DNA from: Oscillospiraceae bacterium | Lineage (GTDB): Bacteria; Bacillota; Clostridia; Oscillospirales; Ruminococcaceae | DNA length: 48,708 nt | Reading direction: 5' to 3' | Assembly: GCA_024404915.1 (NCBI GenBank) | Contig: JAKSPJ010000016.1 | Location: forward strand, 1 to 48,708 | Shown here: positions 33,142 through 41,986 of the stretch, one piece after another | Position numbering within the stretch: position 1 is the first letter of the stretch | Layout of the letters: each line of letters starts with the position of its first letter | The notes under the pieces: generated by a model | Database searches by the model: none | What the model was told of the DNA's origin: nothing | Seen by the model: the letters and a program-made list of their open reading frames with translations, nothing else | Translations under genes and position numbers: made by a program

Positions 33142-33872
33142 CAGGCATTCTCCTCTTCTTCCATGATTTCTCCGGTATCACGCTGCGCTGTAATGGCTTT
33201 TCCTTCTGTATCACGCAGAGGGTAAATCTCATCAAATACTGCATAGTACTTTAAAGGCACATAACGATTCAGATGACACTTTCCAAAATACCACTGCCGA
33301 AAATCACAGTCTGTAGTCAGGTCCTCGAAAAACGCATGAATCTCAAGCCGCTGCATTACGTCTACACGCAGGCAGTCTTTCAGGGATGCAGGGGGTTCAT
33401 GGGTAATGATATAATCTACAGAATTGTCATGCTGTTTCAGATTATTGGCAGCATGCAGAATTTCCTCGTATGTGGGCTGCTCCTGCTCCCACCAGTTCTG
33501 CTCTGTGCGATATTCAAAATCCTGACTATGGCCGCCGCCAAAGGTGAAAAATGTTTTTCCGCACAGTGTATAGATTTCGCCCCGCAGCAGCTGGATGATA
33601 TTGGGTGCAATCACTCTTGCCTGTCCCCCGTTCCATTCACGAACAGGATACTTCTCAAGCATATCATAGTTTTCGTGACAGCCATCCACAAAACAAATCG
33701 TATATTTCTGTTCACTGAGTTTTTTTCTGTTTTTCAGTTCCTGCTTGGATTCATTCCAGAAAAAGCCAAAATCTCCGCAGACAATAACAACATCATTGGC
33801 ACCAGCCCTGCGCAGTACAGAATTCTGAAATCTGGAAAAATCGCCGTGTGTATCTCCGGTCACATAGACCAT
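33141..33872 (-). CDS. Calcineurin-like metallophosphoesterase
   Basis: The 243-residue protein has the metallophosphoesterase motifs: G-D-T-H-G-D near the N-terminus, V-C-G-D-F-G-F, the G-C-H-E-N motif, and T-H-E-P-P. Two metals should hydrolyse a phosphoester, but the substrate is unknown. I take the ATG at 33872 because AAAGGTGG precedes it; an upstream GTG at 33884 would add four residues. It lies 24 nt after tex, in the same operon. Confidence 0.86.
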   Translation of the reverse strand: MVYVTGDTHGDFSRFQNSVLRRAGANDVVIVCGDFGFFWNESKQELKNRKKLSEQKYTICFVDGCHENYDMLEKYPVREWNGGQARVIAPNIIQLLRGEIYTLCGKTFFTFGGGHSQDFEYRTEQNWWEQEQPTYEEILHAANNLKQHDNSVDYIITHEPPASLKDCLRVDVMQRLEIHAFFEDLTTDCDFRQWYFGKCHLNRYVPLKYYAVFDEIYPLRDTEGKAITAQRDTGEIMEEEENA

Positions 33873-33896
33873 CTTCAGCCCCACCTTTCCTTTTTC

Positions 33897-36071
33897 TCAG
33901 GAATACAGATTTTCCTGTGAAACACCTTTCATCGTCAGAGAAATCCGCTTCCGCTTGACATCACATTCCATTACACGCACCCGCACAACCTGTCCTACCT
34001 TGACCACATCCAGTGGATGGGCAATTTTCTGCTTGCTGAGCTGTGATACGTGTACCAGTCCGTCTTCATGAACGCCGATATCAACAAATGCACCAAAGTC
34101 AATGATATTCCGCACTGTTCCGATCAATTCCATGCCGGATTTCAGGTCTTCCAATGTCATGATATCGCCGCTGCGCATCAGAGGCTTCGGCAATTCATCA
34201 CGGGGGTCACGGCCCGGTTTCTGCAGCTCCTTGATGATATCACGCAGTGTCGGTTCACCGACACCAAGCTCTGCGGACAATGCAGCAAAGCCCCTGCTCT
34301 CCGCCTTTTTGCCCAGTTCAGAGAGATTTTCTCCGATGTCATTCAGGCTGTAGCCGCAGGTTTTCAGCAAAGCTTCTGCTGCACGATAGCTTTCCGGGTG
34401 TACGCCTGTATTGTCAAGAGGATTCCTGCCATCCCGTACACGCAGGAATCCGGCACAAAGTTCAAATGCCTTTGCACCAAGCTTCGGTACCTTCATCAGC
34501 TCTTTACGGCTGTTGAATATGCCGTTTTCTTCACGGTATGCCACAATATTATGAGCGATGCCGCTGTGGACACCGGATATATACGAAAGCAAAGAGCTGG
34601 ATGCTGTATTCAGATCCACACCGACTGCATTCACACAATCCTCAACGACGCTTGTCAGGGACTCTGACAGTCTGGCAGGAGGCATATCGTGCTGATACTC
34701 GCCAACGCCAATGGCCTTCGGCTCGATTTTCACAAGTTCTGCCAGTGGGTCCTGCAGACGGCGTGCAATCGAAACCGCACTTCTCAGCGCAACATCATAA
34801 TCCGGGAATTCCTCTGCTGCCAGTCTGGATGCGGAATACACGGAGGCACCTGCCTCGCTGACAACCATATATGCTGCTGTGTGCTCAGGGATTTCATGCA
34901 GAATTTCGGATACAATCTGTTCAGATTCTCTGGATGCAGTACCATTTCCGATTGCAATTGCCGCTACCTGATACTGCAGAATCAGTCTTTTCAGCTTCTC
35001 CTTATCCTGGGCAATCTGCATTTTGGAGCTGGCTGTAATATGTACCACATCGGTGGCAAGCACCTTTCCTGTCGGATCTACAATAGCCACCTTACAGCCT
35101 GTGCGGAATCCGGGGTCAAGGCCCAATGTTATCATGCCTTTCATCGGGGGCTGCAGAAGCAGCTGCCGCAGATTAGAGGCGAATACCTTAATCGCCTGCT
35201 CAGATGCAGAATCGGTCAGTATGGAACGCACCTCACGCTGAATCGCAGGAAACAGCGACTTTTTATAAGCCTCCAGCGCAGCCGTTTCCACCAGCTGGCC
35301 GCTGGAACTGTCGTTAAGCACATAGGCCTTTGTGACGATACGTTCTCCCAGGCCCTCCGGCATCACCAGAGACGGCTTCAGCATTTCTTCCTTCTCGCCA
35401 CGATTCACCGCCAGAATCTGATGCTGTGCCACACGTTCAATTGGCTTGCTGAATTCATAATAGTTGCGGTATACACTATCCGTTTCAGGGTCTGCCGCCT
35501 TCACATTCAAAAAGCCACGCAGGCCAAGAAGATTACGGAGACGCTTTCTCAGGTCTGCATCATCCGATACTGTCTCGGAAATAATATCCATTGCACCGCT
35601 GAGTGCGGCTTCAGCATCCGGAATTTCCTTTTCCTCTGAAATATACCTGGCTGCTTCTGCCGTCGGATTGATTTCATGGCGTTGCTCCATAATTAAGTCT
35701 GCCAGGGGCTGCAGGCCTCTTTCCTTCGCAACAGACGCTTTCGTCCTGCGCTTCTGCTTATATGGACGATACAGGTCTTCCGCTTCAACCAGTGTTTTCG
35801 CACCAAGAATCGCTGAATTCAGCTCCGGTGTCATTTTCTCCTGTGCCTCAATGGCAGAAATAATCTCCTGCTTTCGCTCTTCCAGTTTCCGCAGATAATT
35901 CAGCCGCTCATTCAGAATGTGCAGCGTCTGGTCATCCATTGAGCCTGTCTTCTCTTTTCGGTAACGGGCAATGAAGGGCACCGTCTTTCCGTCATCCAGC
36001 AGGGCAACTGCCTCTGTTACCTGTTCTTCACGCAGTTTCAGTTCTTCCGCAATTTGTTTTATAATATCCAT
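33897..36071 (-). CDS. tex: Tex-like S1 RNA-binding transcription accessory protein
   Basis: The 724-residue protein is full-length Tex. The N-terminal helical part has V-P-F-I-A-R-Y-R-K-E-K-T-G. A YqgF/RNase H-like domain carries L-G-L-D-P-G-F-R-T-G-C-K, HhH helices lie near V-G-V-D-L-N-T-A-S, and the C-terminal S1 domain starts around G-T-V-R-N-I-I-D-F-G-A-F-V-D. Tex associates with transcription and nucleic acids and is conserved in bacteria. Its promoter is at 36104-36132, and it heads the phosphoesterase-mscS operon. Confidence 0.95.
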   Translation of the reverse strand: MDIIKQIAEELKLREEQVTEAVALLDDGKTVPFIARYRKEKTGSMDDQTLHILNERLNYLRKLEERKQEIISAIEAQEKMTPELNSAILGAKTLVEAEDLYRPYKQKRRTKASVAKERGLQPLADLIMEQRHEINPTAEAARYISEEKEIPDAEAALSGAMDIISETVSDDADLRKRLRNLLGLRGFLNVKAADPETDSVYRNYYEFSKPIERVAQHQILAVNRGEKEEMLKPSLVMPEGLGERIVTKAYVLNDSSSGQLVETAALEAYKKSLFPAIQREVRSILTDSASEQAIKVFASNLRQLLLQPPMKGMITLGLDPGFRTGCKVAIVDPTGKVLATDVVHITASSKMQIAQDKEKLKRLILQYQVAAIAIGNGTASRESEQIVSEILHEIPEHTAAYMVVSEAGASVYSASRLAAEEFPDYDVALRSAVSIARRLQDPLAELVKIEPKAIGVGEYQHDMPPARLSESLTSVVEDCVNAVGVDLNTASSSLLSYISGVHSGIAHNIVAYREENGIFNSRKELMKVPKLGAKAFELCAGFLRVRDGRNPLDNTGVHPESYRAAEALLKTCGYSLNDIGENLSELGKKAESRGFAALSAELGVGEPTLRDIIKELQKPGRDPRDELPKPLMRSGDIMTLEDLKSGMELIGTVRNIIDFGAFVDIGVHEDGLVHVSQLSKQKIAHPLDVVKVGQVVRVRVMECDVKRKRISLTMKGVSQENLYS

Positions 36072-36103
36072 TTCTTCCTCCGTAATAGTATCTTTATGTC
36101 TAT

Positions 36104-36132
36104 ATTATACCAGATTTTTTTCATTTTGTCAT
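36104..36132 (-). promoter_or_regulatory. Promoter of the tex operon
   Basis: ATGACA (36127-36132) and TATAAT (36104-36109), 17 nt apart on the minus strand, with a TG extended -10 element. It faces away from the ligase promoter at 36254-36282. Confidence 0.75.
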
Positions 36133-36173
36133 CCAATTCCTGCTATTTTCATTTTTTCACTGTGTGATTTGTG

Positions 36174-36264
36174 AAAAAAAGCAAGTGTTTTCCCCAAAAA
36201 AATCAAAAGCCGCAAATTTTGAAAAAAAAAGATGGTAAATTGCAAAAAAGTACTTGCTTTTTTT
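36174..36264. repeat. Divergent-promoter inverted repeat
   Basis: AAAAAAAGCAAGT (36174-36186) and its exact complement (36252-36264) form a 13-bp inverted repeat 65 nt apart, the right arm overlapping the -35 element of the rightward promoter. The stretch between them is rich in A-tracts. It may be a regulatory or DNA-bending site between tex and the ligase gene. Confidence 0.5.
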
Positions 36265-36282
36265 TGTGAAGTATGCTAAAAT
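36254..36282 (+). promoter_or_regulatory. Promoter of the Ddl-like-DUF1934-argS genes
   Basis: TTGCTT (36254-36259) and TAAAAT (36277-36282) are 17 nt apart, with an extended TG motif. A 7-bp hairpin (36299-36315) follows in the leader, which is about 180 nt long and otherwise unassigned. Confidence 0.65.
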
Positions 36283-36470
36283 AAGATTAGACAAAAAACA
36301 GCATTTCGAATGCTGCTTTATCGTGTTCACGCTATTTTTTCATATTTTCGCGTTTTTCTTTGGTTTTATCGAATCATTGCTGAAATAATGCACAAAAGGC
36401 AAAATGCCCAAATCACGATAGATTCCAACTTTATGACGCAATATTTCTTCTTGGAAAGGGGTTTTTGCTT

Positions 36471-37508
36471 ATGGCAAGACTGAGATTGCTGGTGCTGTTC
36501 GGTGGTTCATCCTGTGAGTATTCTGCTTCACTGGCAATGACTGCTTCGATTCTGCGTGTGCTTCCTGCAGATAAGTATGAAATTGTCCCTGTGGGAATCA
36601 ACAAGAAAAATCGCTGGCTCTATTTCCCGGGTGATATCCAAGAAATTGAGAGTGATACCTGGAGCGACAACCAGGACTGCATGCCGGCGGTTCTGTCGCC
36701 GGATCCTGCACACAGCGGCATTTTGATTCTTGAGGATGGGACTTATACCCTCAAGAGAATTGATGTGGTATTCTCTATGCTGAAGGGAAAGTACGGCGAA
36801 GACGGCTCCATTCAGGGACTATGTGAGCTTTCCAATATTCCATATGTTGGAAACCAGATTCTGGGTTCTGCGGTCTGCCGCAACAAGGCATTAACCCACA
36901 AACTGCTTTCAGAAGCCAATATTCCCATGCCTCACTGGGTTTCCGTTTCACAGCGGCATCTGAACCGGCTGGACCGTGAATATGAGCGCATTGAGGAGCA
37001 GCTGGAATATCCCATCTATGTAAAGCCATCCAGAAGCAGCGCATCTGCAGTGTCCGGAATCGCTGAGAATCGGGAACAGCTTGCGGCTTTGGTTAAACGT
37101 GCATTCACCAAGGATAATACCGTTCTTGCGGAAGAACTGGTGGAAGGAAGGGAACTTCGGGTTGGCGTATTCGGCTACGATCTCCCCTTCTCCTCATTTG
37201 TGGGTGAAATTATTCACGACAACGGCAAGGCGGTTACAGTACCTGCTGATCTGGATGATACTATTTCAAAAATCGTCAGAGATTACGCTATTCTTGCCTA
37301 TCAGACGCTGGAATGCGCATCTTTGGCGTTGTTCGATTTCTTCTATACAGAACAGGGCGGCATTCTTCTCGGAGAAGTCAATACACTGCCGGATCTTTCA
37401 GAGGATGCGATTTATCCAATGCTCATGTCTGATCTGGGCATGCGGTATTCCTATTTGATTGAGAAGCTGATTGAACAGGCTGTTGAACATTCTGACAGAG
37501 GACTCTGA
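36471..37508 (+). CDS. Divergent D-Ala-D-Ala ligase-like ATP-grasp enzyme
   Basis: The 345-residue protein resembles Ddl and the VanC/VanG-type ligases: L-F-G-G-S-S-C-E-Y-S-A-S-L at the N-terminus, K-G-K-Y-G-E-D-G-S-I-Q-G, and G-E-V-N-T-L-P. Several catalytic features differ. The segment between G-E-I and P-A, normally a long omega loop with a catalytic Tyr, is only about 10 residues here. The conserved phosphate-stabilising Arg before the metal Asp appears to be Leu287 (A-L-F-D-F). N-T-L-P-G is N-T-L-P-D. It could be a ligase of altered specificity or a non-canonical enzyme. The ATG at 36471 follows GGAAAGGGG. Its downstream neighbours are DUF1934 and argS. Confidence 0.75.
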   Translation: MARLRLLVLFGGSSCEYSASLAMTASILRVLPADKYEIVPVGINKKNRWLYFPGDIQEIESDTWSDNQDCMPAVLSPDPAHSGILILEDGTYTLKRIDVVFSMLKGKYGEDGSIQGLCELSNIPYVGNQILGSAVCRNKALTHKLLSEANIPMPHWVSVSQRHLNRLDREYERIEEQLEYPIYVKPSRSSASAVSGIAENREQLAALVKRAFTKDNTVLAEELVEGRELRVGVFGYDLPFSSFVGEIIHDNGKAVTVPADLDDTISKIVRDYAILAYQTLECASLALFDFFYTEQGGILLGEVNTLPDLSEDAIYPMLMSDLGMRYSYLIEKLIEQAVEHSDRGL

Positions 37509-37528
37509 ATAGAAAGGATTTTCACAGA

Positions 37529-37963
37529 ATGGAAATAAAAAATACCGAAAACGCTGTGTTATCCGTTCGCAGCATACAAAAAACATCTGATGGTTCCGAT
37601 GAGTCTGAGCTGAATACCACTGCATATTATCAGCTTACAGAGCACGGCCCTGAGATTGCTTATTATGAAGTTGATGATACAGGAAAACGAATCGGCAGAA
37701 CACTGCTTTCTGTTCTCTCAGATCATCTGTTCACTTTGAATAAAAGCGGTTTTACCAGCTCTACCATGATCATGGAGACCGGCAAAACCCATCCTGTTGC
37801 ATATAAAACGCCCTATGGTACAATTGATATGCAGGTTTTCACTTCACGGATTACCTCCGCTTTTAATGAAAACGGAGGTCATTTAACCGCCGAATATTCT
37901 CTTCAGGTCGGCGACAATTTTCATGGTTTTCAAACCATTGATTTAACAGTCCAACGTAAATAA
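37529..37963 (+). CDS. DUF1934 (YwiB-like) protein
   Basis: The 144-residue protein matches the YwiB/DUF1934 family, small calycin-like beta-barrel proteins of unknown function. Features are A-Y-Y-Q-L-T, a middle L-F-T-L-N-K-S-G, T-P-Y-G-T-I-D-M-Q-V-F-T, and A-E-Y-S-L-Q-V. The gene lies directly before argS, the same arrangement as ywiB-argS in Bacillus, which supports the family name. AGAAAGGA precedes the ATG. Confidence 0.82.
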   Translation: MEIKNTENAVLSVRSIQKTSDGSDESELNTTAYYQLTEHGPEIAYYEVDDTGKRIGRTLLSVLSDHLFTLNKSGFTSSTMIMETGKTHPVAYKTPYGTIDMQVFTSRITSAFNENGGHLTAEYSLQVGDNFHGFQTIDLTVQRK

Positions 37964-37992
37964 TCGCAGAACTTTGAAAGGAGTGTTGCTCA

Positions 37993-39762
37993 TTGAATAA
38001 TATTTCTGCTTCAGCCAATGAAGCAAGGACACTGATTATGGAAGCGATGGGAAGACTGGTTGCTGAGGGAGTTTTCCCTGCAGAACCTATGCCCGCTTTC
38101 AATATCGAAATCCCTGCTGACCGTTCCCACGGAGACTTTGCTGCCAATGTTGCGATGGTTTCAGCCAAGGCACTTCACATGGCACCAAGAAAAATCGCTG
38201 AATCCATTATGGATGCACTGGATTTGACAGAATCCAGATTCGACAAGGTCGAGATTGCCGGACCGGGATTCATGAATTTCTATCTGTCACAGAAATGGTA
38301 TTCTGATGTAATTGCCGATATTAAAGCAGAAGGTTCTGCCTATGGTTCTTCTGATATCGGAAAGGGCGAGCGTGTACTGGTTGAGTTTGTTTCCGCAAAT
38401 CCCACCGGACCGATGCATGTGGGTAATGCCCGGGGCGGCGCAATCGGCGACAGCCTTGCTGCTGTACTTCAGGCTGCCGGATATGAGACAGAACGTGAAT
38501 TCTATATCAATGATGCCGGTAATCAGATTGAAAAATTCGGAAAATCCCTTTCACTGCGCTATATGCAGCTTTGTTCTGAAAAGGGACAGATGGTATACAA
38601 AAATGCTGCGGATACAGAAGCAGTATGCAGGCAAATCTATGGCGACAACGGAAACACCGCTGATTTTCCTATGCCTGAGGATGTATATCTGGGACAGGAT
38701 ATCATCGCACATGCAAAGAATTATTATGATGAGAACGGCAACGCACTGGAGCAGCTCGAAGAGGAAGACCGCAAGAAAGCACTGGTCGCATTTGCACTTC
38801 CGAAGAATATCCAGGGTCTGAAGGATGATCTGGCTCAGTACAGAATCCACTATAATACATGGTTTCCTGAGAGCACACTGCATAACGACGGCAGCGTAAC
38901 ACAGATTATTCAGCAGCTGAAGGACAGCGGATATACCTATGAAAAAGAAGGGGCTCTTTGGTTTAAAGCAGAAGAGCTGGGCGCAGACAAGGATTTTGTT
39001 ATCCTTCGTTCCAATGGTATCCCTACATATGTCGTTCCGGATATCGCATACCATTATAATAAGCTTGTTACAAGAAAGTTTGACCGTGCAATCGATATTC
39101 TGGGTGCTGACCATCATGGTTATGTGCCTCGTCTGAAGGCAGCCCTGACTGCTTTGGGTGTGGATGCTTCCAAACTCACTGTTGTTCTGATGCAGATGGT
39201 TGCTGTTATGCGTGACGGACAGCCCGTAAAACAGTCTAAGCGAAGCGGAAAAGCGTTGACACTGGTAACACTTCTGGAAGATATCCCTGCAGATGCAGCA
39301 CGTTTCTTCTTCAATCTGCGTGAGGCAAATTCCCACTTTGAATTTGACCTAGATCTGGCAGTGGAGAAATCTTCTTCCAATCCCGTGTACTATGTTCAGT
39401 ATGCTCATGCCAGAATCTGCAGCCTGATCCGCAATCTGGTAGAAAGCGGTATTTCTGTTCCAGACTGCTCCGCAGTCAATCTCGATGTTCTTTCTACACC
39501 TGCTGAACGTGAGCTGATTCGTCAGCTGGCACTGCTGCCCGCTGAGATTGAAACAGCAGCGAAACAGCTGGATCCCTCCAAGCTGACCAAGTACACAATC
39601 GATTTGGCTTCTCAGTTCCATAAGTTCTACGATGCCTGCAAGGTGCGTGATGCGGAAACATCAGAGCTGCGTGATGCAAGAATGATTCTCTGTGATGCCG
39701 CACGTCAGGTGCTTGCCAATGCACTGGCAATACTGAAAGTTGATGCTCCCGAGAAAATGTAA
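37993..39762 (+). CDS. argS: Arginyl-tRNA synthetase
   Basis: The 589-residue protein is a class I arginyl-tRNA synthetase. It has an N-terminal tRNA-binding add-on, the HIGH-type motif H-V-G-N within A-N-P-T-G-P-M-H-V-G-N-A, a KMSKS-region equivalent S-K-R-S-G-K-A-L, and a C-terminal anticodon-binding helical domain with Y-Y-V-Q-Y-A-H-A-R. It charges tRNA-Arg. The start is TTG at 37993, preceded by AAAGGAG, and no ATG fits near this N-terminus. It is the last gene of the ligase-DUF1934-argS run. Confidence 0.95.
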   Translation: MNNISASANEARTLIMEAMGRLVAEGVFPAEPMPAFNIEIPADRSHGDFAANVAMVSAKALHMAPRKIAESIMDALDLTESRFDKVEIAGPGFMNFYLSQKWYSDVIADIKAEGSAYGSSDIGKGERVLVEFVSANPTGPMHVGNARGGAIGDSLAAVLQAAGYETEREFYINDAGNQIEKFGKSLSLRYMQLCSEKGQMVYKNAADTEAVCRQIYGDNGNTADFPMPEDVYLGQDIIAHAKNYYDENGNALEQLEEEDRKKALVAFALPKNIQGLKDDLAQYRIHYNTWFPESTLHNDGSVTQIIQQLKDSGYTYEKEGALWFKAEELGADKDFVILRSNGIPTYVVPDIAYHYNKLVTRKFDRAIDILGADHHGYVPRLKAALTALGVDASKLTVVLMQMVAVMRDGQPVKQSKRSGKALTLVTLLEDIPADAARFFFNLREANSHFEFDLDLAVEKSSSNPVYYVQYAHARICSLIRNLVESGISVPDCSAVNLDVLSTPAERELIRQLALLPAEIETAAKQLDPSKLTKYTIDLASQFHKFYDACKVRDAETSELRDARMILCDAARQVLANALAILKVDAPEKM

Positions 39763-39921
39763 CACAATTGTAATTATTAAGTTACAATCGTGTGAGAATT
39801 CAATGAAATATTCGGTGATTTCACCAATTAAGACGTAAAAAAACGTAGAATTCACGGAATATTCAAAGTTTGTTCATAATTTCGTAACAATTAGGCGAGA
39901 AAAATGTGTTACAATTTGTAA
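39763..39921 (+). promoter_or_regulatory. Dyad- and repeat-rich regulatory region between argS and the PucR-like gene
   Basis: The gap holds a stem CACAATTGTAA / TTACAATCGTG (39763-39792) directly after argS, a GGTGA-TT-TCACC dyad (39814-39825), a direct repeat beginning AGAATTCA and ending ATATTC (39795-39813 and 39847-39864), and a perfect 13-bp palindrome TTACAATTTGTAA (39909-39921). The TTACAA half-site recurs. These may be operators for the downstream regulator. I found no clear promoter in the 274-nt gap, and no T-tract supports termination. Confidence 0.45.
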
Positions 39922-40036
39922 TAGTTTCGAGGCAATATGCAATTGTCATGTGCGCTATTGTTTGAGAGGCATTTTCTTCTCGCTCTATCCATGGCACTCC
40001 CCATTAAAAATCATGAAGAAAGCGAAGGAATTTATT

Positions 40037-41122
40037 ATGTCAAACAGACCATTTCAGGGACTTGTTGTCCAAATGCATGATACTATTCACGCAACAATCG
40101 GTGTTGTTGATGAAACTGCTACTATCATTGCCTGCAGCGATCCGAATCGTGTAGGTTCCACAAATGAGTTCGTATCCATGGATATGAATGAGTCCGGTGA
40201 CCTCTTCATCAGAGATGGTTACACCTATAAGCCCTTCGGCACACGCACTACCCCGGACTATGCTGTGTTTGTAGAGGGTACTGACGAAGCCGCTACCAAG
40301 TATGCTGACATTCTTGCAATTGCTATGTCCAGCATCAAGCAGTACTACGATGAAAAATATGATCGCAACAACTTTATTAAGAATGTTGTCCTGGATAACG
40401 TCCTCCCCGGAGATATCGTTATCAAAGCACGTGAATTGCATTTTAATGCCGAAATCAGCCGAGTTGTTTTCCTGATTCGCATTGTTTCCGCAAATGATAT
40501 CTCTGCATATGATGTCATTCAGAACCTGTTCCCTGACAAGAGCAAGGATTTTGTGTTCAATATCGCTGAAACAGATATCGTGCTCGTTAAGGAAATCAAG
40601 TCCAACGTGGAAAGCAAGGATCTGGAGAAACTGGCTCGTTCCATTGCAGATACACTTTCGAGCGAGTTCTACACCCGTGTCAATGTTGGTATCGGAACAA
40701 GCGTTGTTGGTGTGAAGGATCTTGCACGTTCCTTCAAGGAAGCACAAATGGCTCTGGAAGTCGGCAAGGTATTCGATACCGACAAGGTTATTGTCAGCTA
40801 CGACAATCTGGGTATCGCTCGTTTGATTTACCACCTGCCCACCACACTCTGCGAGACTTTCCTGCATGAAGTGTTCAAGCGCGGCAGTATCGAAAGCCTC
40901 GACCATGAAACGCTCTTTACCATTCAGCGTTTCTTTGAAAACAACCTTAATGTCTCTGAGACATCCCGTAAGCTGTTCGTTCATCGTAACACCCTGGTCT
41001 ATCGCCTTGAGAAAATCAAGAAGCTGACCGGTCTGGATCTGCGGGAATTTGATCATGCAATCATCTTCAAGATTGCACTGATGGTGAAGAAATACTTGTC
41101 AGCAAGTCCTGTAAAGTTCTGA
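40037..41122 (+). CDS. PucR/CdaR-type transcriptional regulator
   Basis: The 361-residue protein starts with a sensor-like segment (D-T-I-H-A-T-I-G-V-V-D-E-T-A) and a GGDEF-like middle domain common in CdaR proteins (R-V-N-V-G-I-G-T-S-V-V-G). It ends in a PucR-type helix-turn-helix: F-F-E-N-N-L-N-V-S-E-T-S-R-K-L-F-V-H-R-N. Family members respond to sugar diacids or other metabolites. The ATG at 40037 follows AAGGAA. It is monocistronic, ending at the terminator 41169-41198. Its target genes are unknown; adjacency to ftsE may be accidental. Confidence 0.85.
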   Translation: MSNRPFQGLVVQMHDTIHATIGVVDETATIIACSDPNRVGSTNEFVSMDMNESGDLFIRDGYTYKPFGTRTTPDYAVFVEGTDEAATKYADILAIAMSSIKQYYDEKYDRNNFIKNVVLDNVLPGDIVIKARELHFNAEISRVVFLIRIVSANDISAYDVIQNLFPDKSKDFVFNIAETDIVLVKEIKSNVESKDLEKLARSIADTLSSEFYTRVNVGIGTSVVGVKDLARSFKEAQMALEVGKVFDTDKVIVSYDNLGIARLIYHLPTTLCETFLHEVFKRGSIESLDHETLFTIQRFFENNLNVSETSRKLFVHRNTLVYRLEKIKKLTGLDLREFDHAIIFKIALMVKKYLSASPVKF

Positions 41123-41168
41123 TTTTGTATTTCAGTCATTTCCATCATTCATTTTGTTTGAACTGGGG

Positions 41169-41198
41169 AGTGCCAAACGAAACATATCGTTTGGCACT
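41169..41198 (+). terminator. Rho-independent terminator of the PucR-like gene
   Basis: A perfect 12-bp stem (41169-41180 with 41187-41198) with a 6-nt loop is followed by a T-rich tract. Confidence 0.88.
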
Positions 41199-41241
41199 TT
41201 CTTTTTCTTAAATGTTTTTATTTCAGCCCCATGGAATGAGA

Positions 41242-41276
41242 GGATAATGCGCTTACCGCATTGGTAATCATTATCC
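41242..41276 (+). promoter_or_regulatory. Stem-loop just upstream of the ftsE ribosome site
   Basis: A nested stem GGATAAT/ATTATCC (41242-41248 with 41270-41276) and TTACC/GGTAA (41253-41257 with 41263-41267) ends two bases before the AAGGAGG of ftsE. It could influence mRNA stability or translation. I see no convincing separate ftsE promoter in the 171-nt gap. Confidence 0.45.
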
Positions 41277-41293
41277 CGAAGGAGGAAACACAA

Positions 41294-41986
41294 ATGGTTG
41301 AACTGAAAAATGTTTGCGTAACCTACGAGAGCACCGGCGTGGAAGCACTGTCGGATTTCAGCTTGAAGGTGGAGGACGGCGAATTCGCATTCGTAATCGG
41401 CCGTTCCGGCGCAGGCAAAAGTACACTCATTAAGCTGCTGCTGAAAGAACTGGATGCAAACCGTGGCGAAGTCTATGTGAACGGTTATGATCTTGTGAAA
41501 ATGAAAAAACATAAGGTACCGGAATTCCGCCGTACCATCGGCGTAGTATTCCAGGATTACCGACTCATCGACACCATGACGGTTTACGAGAATATTGCAT
41601 TCGTTCTGCGTGTGATTGATGCACCGATGAAGCAGATTAAAAAGCGTGTACCATATGTTATGTCCCTGGTTGGCTTGCAGGATAAGGCAGACTGCTACCC
41701 CAGTGAGCTTTCCGGCGGCGAACAGCAGAGATGCGCACTGGCCAGAGCACTGGTGAATGACCCTGCTCTGCTGATTGCAGATGAGCCTACCGGAAACGTG
41801 GATCCTGAACTTGCCTATGAACTGGTGGAGCTGCTGAAGGGCATCAACGACTGCGGTACAACCGTTCTGATGGTAACCCATGCCCACGAAATGGTGCGCC
41901 ACTTCGGCGGACGTATTATCAATATCAGTGAGGGCGAAGTTGTATTTGATGAAGTGATTGGAGGCGCTGAAATTGAAGCTCAGTAG
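41294..41986 (+). CDS. ftsE: Cell division ATP-binding protein FtsE
   Basis: The 230-residue ABC ATPase has Walker A G-R-S-G-A-G-K-S-T (residues 36-44), signature L-S-G-G-E-Q-Q-R, and Walker B L-L-I-A-D-E-P-T-G-N. FtsE powers FtsX, which controls peptidoglycan hydrolases at the division site. The ATG at 41294 follows AAGGAGG. It overlaps ftsX by 14 bases, so the complex is made together. Its partner genes for hydrolase activity follow directly. Confidence 0.95.
   Translation: MVELKNVCVTYESTGVEALSDFSLKVEDGEFAFVIGRSGAGKSTLIKLLLKELDANRGEVYVNGYDLVKMKKHKVPEFRRTIGVVFQDYRLIDTMTVYENIAFVLRVIDAPMKQIKKRVPYVMSLVGLQDKADCYPSELSGGEQQRCALARALVNDPALLIADEPTGNVDPELAYELVELLKGINDCGTTVLMVTHAHEMVRHFGGRIINISEGEVVFDEVIGGAEIEAQ

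Noticed and set aside
34689..35639. A 316-codon plus-strand open frame
   Set aside because: It is antisense to tex, whose domains are continuous and complete, and it has no ribosome site.
40040..41056. A 338-codon minus-strand open frame
   Set aside because: It is entirely antisense to the PucR-like regulator, which has a ribosome site, helix-turn-helix motif and terminator. The antisense product has no recognisable domain.
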